From assembly GCA_021107345.1 (NCBI GenBank), contig JAIOSX010000296.1:1-8948 (forward strand): a DNA stretch of 8,948 nt. The letters are read 5' to 3'. A program made the translations under genes and the position numbers. The notes beneath the pieces were generated by a model. It had not been told where the DNA came from, did no database searches, and saw only the letters and a list, made by a program, of their open reading frames with translations. The stretch's first letter is position 1, and each line of letters opens with the position of its first letter. Positions 6,237 through 8,948 of the stretch are shown in pieces. The DNA comes from Candidatus Aegiribacteria sp. (GTDB lineage Bacteria; Fermentibacterota; Fermentibacteria; Fermentibacterales; Fermentibacteraceae).

Positions 6237-7324
6237 TGTCCGGCATACTGAAGAAACTGGAAGTACTGGGCAGAAGAATCATGTTTCAGGTAGTTGCTCC
6301 CGGAGTATCAGCAGGTAAAGTGCTTTCATCCGTACCTGCTGATGAATACCTCAACGGAATACTCATTATAAGGCAGGACAGAATCGGGGACATGATTATG
6401 ACACTGCCCCTGATTCGCAGGCTCAGAGAACTTCACCCCGGTACGAGAATTGGAATCCTGGCGTCAGAATCGAACAGGATCATTCTAAAGTATGAAAAAG
6501 AATTCGATGTTATCACATACAGAAAGAATCCCGGGGGTTTCATATCATCCCTTGTTGAAGCCAGGAATTTCAGCCCTGACGCAGCGGTTGACATGCATAT
6601 GCACGATTCCACTACATCCTTCTTGTATGCGTTCTCTTCAGGTGCAAGGTGGAGGCTGCATATCGACCGTGAGAACAGGCTGCCCTTCAACATCAGAGTG
6701 AAAGCCCCGCAGGATGGGCATATCATGTATGCATTCGCAGGGTTGCTGTCCGGGCTGGGCGAGAATGTTGAAACGGTTGGATTGAACAGGGAAATATCCC
6801 TTTCGAAGGAAGAGACCGGTTTCGCAGAAGACTTCTGGAGCAGATCAGGTACTCTTCCCGGAGACTGTGCAGCGGTTAACATATCCGCAGGCGGAGAGAA
6901 CCGCAGATGGGGGGTAGACAGGTACGCTCTGGTATGCAGCAGTATCCTGGATATGGGGCTGAAGCCACTTATACTCTACTCGCCTCCGGATATTAAAGAG
7001 GCTAACGCAATATGCCGTAGTGAGCCGGGCGTATTGGTTTCACCCTTAACACCCGACATTCTTCATCTGGCGGCTCTGTTGCAGGGAGTTACTATCCTGG
7101 TAAGCCCCGACACTTCGGTGATTCATCTCGCGGCATCCTTTGGAATTCCTGCAGTGGGCATGTACCTGCCATTTGACCCGTCACTTCCCAAATGGTATCC
7201 GTGGGATGTGAAGAGTGAGGTACTGATGGCATCTGATCATATCTCACTTGATTCTGTAAGCCCTGAGATGGTTTCAGGAGCTGTCAGAAGACTTGTTTCA
7301 GGTACAGAATATGATGTTCAGTAA
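6236..7324 (+). CDS. GT9-family glycosyltransferase (heptosyltransferase-like), second of a tandem pair
   Basis: Also 362 residues and clearly paralogous to its upstream neighbour. Shared blocks include LNGILIIRQDRIGDMIMTLP (39-58; putative catalytic Asp52), LKYEKEFDVI, HDSTTSFLYAFSSGARWRL, RENRLPF, SLSKEETGFAEDFW, VNISAGGENRRW (214-225), VSPDTSVIHLAASFGIPAVGMY (289-310) and KWYPWDVKSEVL. The donor-domain motif is DTS rather than DTG, a variant seen in other GT9 proteins. Both copies keep the residues expected for activity, so two successive or alternative sugar transfers are likelier than one active and one decayed copy. The start is the ATG at 6236, overlapping the previous stop by one base; no separate strong ribosome site was seen, consistent with translational coupling. 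The gene ends 123 bases before the HU stop on the opposite strand, with a hairpin between them. Confidence 0.88.
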   Translation: MSGILKKLEVLGRRIMFQVVAPGVSAGKVLSSVPADEYLNGILIIRQDRIGDMIMTLPLIRRLRELHPGTRIGILASESNRIILKYEKEFDVITYRKNPGGFISSLVEARNFSPDAAVDMHMHDSTTSFLYAFSSGARWRLHIDRENRLPFNIRVKAPQDGHIMYAFAGLLSGLGENVETVGLNREISLSKEETGFAEDFWSRSGTLPGDCAAVNISAGGENRRWGVDRYALVCSSILDMGLKPLILYSPPDIKEANAICRSEPGVLVSPLTPDILHLAALLQGVTILVSPDTSVIHLAASFGIPAVGMYLPFDPSLPKWYPWDVKSEVLMASDHISLDSVSPEMVSGAVRRLVSGTEYDVQ

Positions 7325-7406
7325 GATGGAGATCAGTAGTCGCCTCTGCGCAGAAGAATTGCCGGTACGGAAAGGCCCAGTGGTATAATGCTTTATCTAT
7401 GGAAAC

Positions 7407-7432
7407 GGGAGGCGGAAGTGAACCCGCCTCCC
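7407..7432. terminator. Hairpin between convergent genes, probable bidirectional terminator
   Basis: GGGAGGCGG (7407-7415) pairs perfectly with CCGCCTCCC (7424-7432) around an 8-base loop. It lies between the end of the GT9 pair and the end of HU, as expected of a shared terminator. The T-tract is poor on both sides (ATGGAATGTTATTT to the right; GTTTCC on the minus strand), so termination efficiency is uncertain. Confidence 0.65.
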
Positions 7433-7447
7433 ATGGAATGTTATTTC

Positions 7448-7720
7448 CTAAAGAACGGAGTCCTTAAGACCTTTACCGGCCTTGAAATGAGGTACATTCT
7501 TTGCAGGATAGGTCATCTTCTCTCCGCTTCCCGGTTTTACACCGGTTCTGGCTTTACGATGCTTTACGGAGAATGTTCCGAAACCTACGAGGCTGACTTT
7601 GTTGCCTTTACTGAGGGTATTCTTGATTCCATCGAGAACGGCATCTACTGCGATACCTGCCTGTTTCTTGGTGATTTCAGCATTATCGGCAACGTGCGAT
7701 ATTAAATCTTTTTTAGTCAC
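7448..7720 (-). CDS. HU-family nucleoid DNA-binding protein
   Basis: A 90-residue protein with the complete HU/IHF layout: TKKDLISHVADNAEITKKQAGIAVDAVLDGI for the helical dimer body, then VSLVGFGTFSVKHRKARTG at about 44-62, the DNA-binding arm GVKPGSGEKMTYPAKNVPHF, and the closing FKAGKGLKDSVL. It binds and bends DNA non-specifically as a dimer and organises the nucleoid. The arm proline (VKPGSGEK) is present, as in HU and IHF. HU is preferred over IHF by lack of any pairing gene nearby and by general similarity, so hupA/hupB naming is not attempted. I chose the GTG start at 7720 because GGGAGGGGGTGA lies just upstream. The longer reading to 7807 would run through the promoter and adds non-homologous residues. 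It is transcribed in the same direction as lptD but has its own promoter. Confidence 0.95.
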   Translation of the reverse strand: MTKKDLISHVADNAEITKKQAGIAVDAVLDGIKNTLSKGNKVSLVGFGTFSVKHRKARTGVKPGSGEKMTYPAKNVPHFKAGKGLKDSVL

Positions 7721-7724
7721 TTGT

Positions 7725-7736
7725 TCACCCCCTCCC
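7725..7736 (-). promoter_or_regulatory. Strong Shine-Dalgarno deciding the HU GTG start
   Basis: GGGAGGGGGTGA on the minus strand ends 4 bases before the GTG at 7720. Such an extended purine-rich site suits a highly expressed protein with a weak start codon. Confidence 0.75.
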
Positions 7737-7751
7737 GTTGACTGTAACGTA

Positions 7752-7780
7752 AAGCTATAAGGTAGAAAATTGAATGTCAA
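7752..7780 (-). promoter_or_regulatory. Candidate HU promoter
   Basis: A consensus TTGACA (7780-7775, minus strand) is followed by TATAGC after 15 bases (7759-7754), or by TAGCTT after 17 (7757-7752). Just upstream lies the A/T tract CAAAAATTTT, placed like an UP element for the RNA polymerase alpha subunit. The predicted leader is about 25 bases. Confidence 0.6.
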
Positions 7781-7867
7781 CCCCTGAAAATTTTTGATAT
7801 AGTGCAATATATGAAGCTATACCGATGATTGTTGGTCAACATGGAGGAAATTTAGATTTATAATACA

Positions 7868-7897
7868 CATATATATGCATATTAATTAATATATATG
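7868..7897. repeat. Very AT-rich palindromic element in the lptD-HU spacer
   Basis: CATATATAT (7868-7876) and ATATATATG (7889-7897) are perfect inverted arms around a core containing the palindromes ATATGCATAT and ATATTAATTAATAT. The element lies directly after the lptD stop. It could be a weak terminator, a protein-binding site or a DNA-melting and bending region. No T-run follows on the minus strand, so a standard intrinsic terminator is unlikely. Confidence 0.5.
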
Positions 7898-7904
7898 ATA
7901 TAAA

Positions 7905-8948
7905 TCAGAAGTTACTTACATGCTGTTCGATTTTTATATCCGGAATATCTATGATGCTTATCTTGAAATAGAATCCGCTGTCTACATCGGAAATATGTCT
8001 TACGAATATGGCCTCCCAGCAGTGAAGGCTACGGCGGAGTGTATAACTCTGGCTGATGAAATTCTCGTTCAATGCATCATAGTAGGCGCTGTATTCAAGC
8101 GACCAGCCCGGGGTCAGGTCAAGAGAGGCGGAGAGTCGGAGCTTGCTGATACTCTGAGTATCTTCAAGACCGTGCCTGTAGTAGTGGGAGATGACCATTC
8201 TGAGAGGCATGCCTGGTCTTGTAGTGCCTGAATCGGGAAGAAGGGTTCGGTCGTATCCGGACAGGCGCAGGGATGAGGATACAGATAGATTGGTGAGTTT
8301 ATTCTCGTAAAGGTCCCAGCTTCCGTTACCTGTGATGCCGAAGTATGAAAAGGGTGAAATGTCAAGTGTTGCAGAAAGGGGAGAAAAGGGTGTTACACTT
8401 TCTTCAAGATTTGCGGATGTGGACAGACTAAGCGACGCTATATCGATACGGGTAATTCTATCCCTTTCTGACATCTTTCCCTCCAGTCTGTTCCTGAGGT
8501 TGAACGAGATGGTTCGACTGGACGATGGAAGACTGAAATCAGAGAAGGTGTAGTATTCATTTCCCGATGAATCGGAATTCATCAAACCACTGCTGTTCAG
8601 ATACCGTTCAGGTGCCCATTGGAGGGATACAGAGGGAGTTATCGTGTGTCTGAGCGCATCCAGGCCGAAGAGTCTTGTACTGAAGATACCGTAGATATCG
8701 GTTGAAATCGACAGGTTCGCCGACCCATGCAGCCACCATGGTAAATTGTTATCACTCCTGTCACGGTCATATATGGTTCCCTTTATACGGATTGAAGGTG
8801 CTATTGAAAGCCAGCCCCATAATCTGCTGGATCCTGTCAGTCCCGAAGTAAGCTTCAGAGCTGAGTTTGTGGCTCTTGATTCTTCCATTCTTCTGTCCCT
8901 TGAGAGGTAGTGCGCGCTTCCATTCCAGTAGATAGAGTGCCATGGACG
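7905..8948 (-). CDS. lptD: LptD-type LPS-assembly outer-membrane barrel, C-terminal part, truncated by window edge
   Basis: The frame is open from the right edge, so the gene continues beyond it. An internal ATG at 8888 is not the real start, since the preceding codons (PWHSIYWNGSAHYLSRDRR) read on smoothly. The visible 347 residues are beta-barrel sequence. They include DIYGIFSTRLFGLDALRHTITPSVSLQWAPERY, very like the arginine-histidine-threonine-proline block of the LptD form found in Bacteroidetes and other FCB bacteria. SSRTISFNLRNRLEGKM and a C-terminal strand set ending CWEAIFVRHISDVDSGFYFKISIIDIPDIKIEQ also match. LptD forms the outer-membrane pore that, with a lipoprotein plug, inserts LPS into the outer leaflet. 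The last residues (EQHVSNF) end in Phe, as common for barrels. The N-terminal OstA-like periplasmic domain must lie to the right of the window. A related large barrel is the alternative. Confidence 0.8.
   Translation of the reverse strand, partial: RPWHSIYWNGSAHYLSRDRRMEESRATNSALKLTSGLTGSSRLWGWLSIAPSIRIKGTIYDRDRSDNNLPWWLHGSANLSISTDIYGIFSTRLFGLDALRHTITPSVSLQWAPERYLNSSGLMNSDSSGNEYYTFSDFSLPSSSRTISFNLRNRLEGKMSERDRITRIDIASLSLSTSANLEESVTPFSPLSATLDISPFSYFGITGNGSWDLYENKLTNLSVSSSLRLSGYDRTLLPDSGTTRPGMPLRMVISHYYRHGLEDTQSISKLRLSASLDLTPGWSLEYSAYYDALNENFISQSYTLRRSLHCWEAIFVRHISDVDSGFYFKISIIDIPDIKIEQHVSNF

Noticed and set aside
7388..7705. 105-codon plus-strand frame opposite HU
   Set aside because: It is antisense to a certain HU gene and crosses the terminator hairpin; its composition looks like a complement of HU.
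7721..7807. Longer HU start at ATG 7807
   Set aside because: The added residues are not HU-like and would be encoded by the promoter region; the GTG at 7720 has a strong ribosome site.
7859..7864. Perfect TATAAT on the plus strand, running towards lptD antisense
   Set aside because: No -35 is found at 15-18 bases (TTGGTC is 21 away) and the tract is so AT-rich that the word is expected by chance.

Overview
The window suggests a Gram-negative, probably anaerobic bacterium of moderate GC content (near 50 % by eye). The outer-membrane signals are the C-terminal part of an LptD-type lipopolysaccharide (LPS) transport barrel, two GT9 (heptosyltransferase-type) glycosyltransferases, and two predicted secreted or outer-membrane proteins. 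The LptD resembles the form found in Bacteroidetes and other FCB-group bacteria. The archaeal/Thermotoga-style two-domain disulfide oxidoreductase beside TrxA and TrxB also suggests an anaerobe, possibly a poorly cultured FCB-related lineage. That placement is inference; nothing here fixes the taxon.

Layout, left to right. (1) 1-1264 (+): a TldD/PmbA-family protein of the TldE type without the zinc-protease motif, cut by the left edge. A small predicted outer-membrane protein with a TTG start follows at 1295-1864 (+). (2) 1889-3421 and on to 4723 (-): a thiol-redox operon read right to left as trxA, trxB, then a two-thioredoxin-fold protein disulfide oxidoreductase, with a predicted outer-membrane barrel protein downstream. 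(3) 4724-5147: a 424-base divergent intergenic region with a trxA promoter candidate, a weaker promoter for the glycosyltransferases, and a cluster of TGTA/TACA-type repeats that could be operators. (4) 5148-7324 (+): two tandem paralogous GT9 glycosyltransferases of identical length (362 aa), overlapping by one base. (5) 7407-7432: a strong hairpin between the convergent glycosyltransferase pair and the HU gene. (6) 7448-7720 (-): the DNA-binding protein HU with a good promoter. (7) 7808-7904: a very AT-rich palindromic spacer. (8) 7905-8948 (-): the C-terminal part of LptD, cut by the right edge.

Three functional themes appear. The first is cytosolic thiol-disulfide exchange: NADPH to TrxB, then to TrxA and/or the two-domain oxidoreductase. 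The second is LPS or other surface-glycan building (GT9 pair) and export (LptD). The third is housekeeping: HU and the TldE-like protein. I saw no mobile elements, CRISPR arrays, RNA genes or phage genes. I found no clearly new multi-gene system. The points most worth checking are the barrel gene whose signal peptide lies upstream of any normal start codon, the duplicated GT9 pair, the repeats in the divergent intergenic region, and the doubled promoter-like words before HU.
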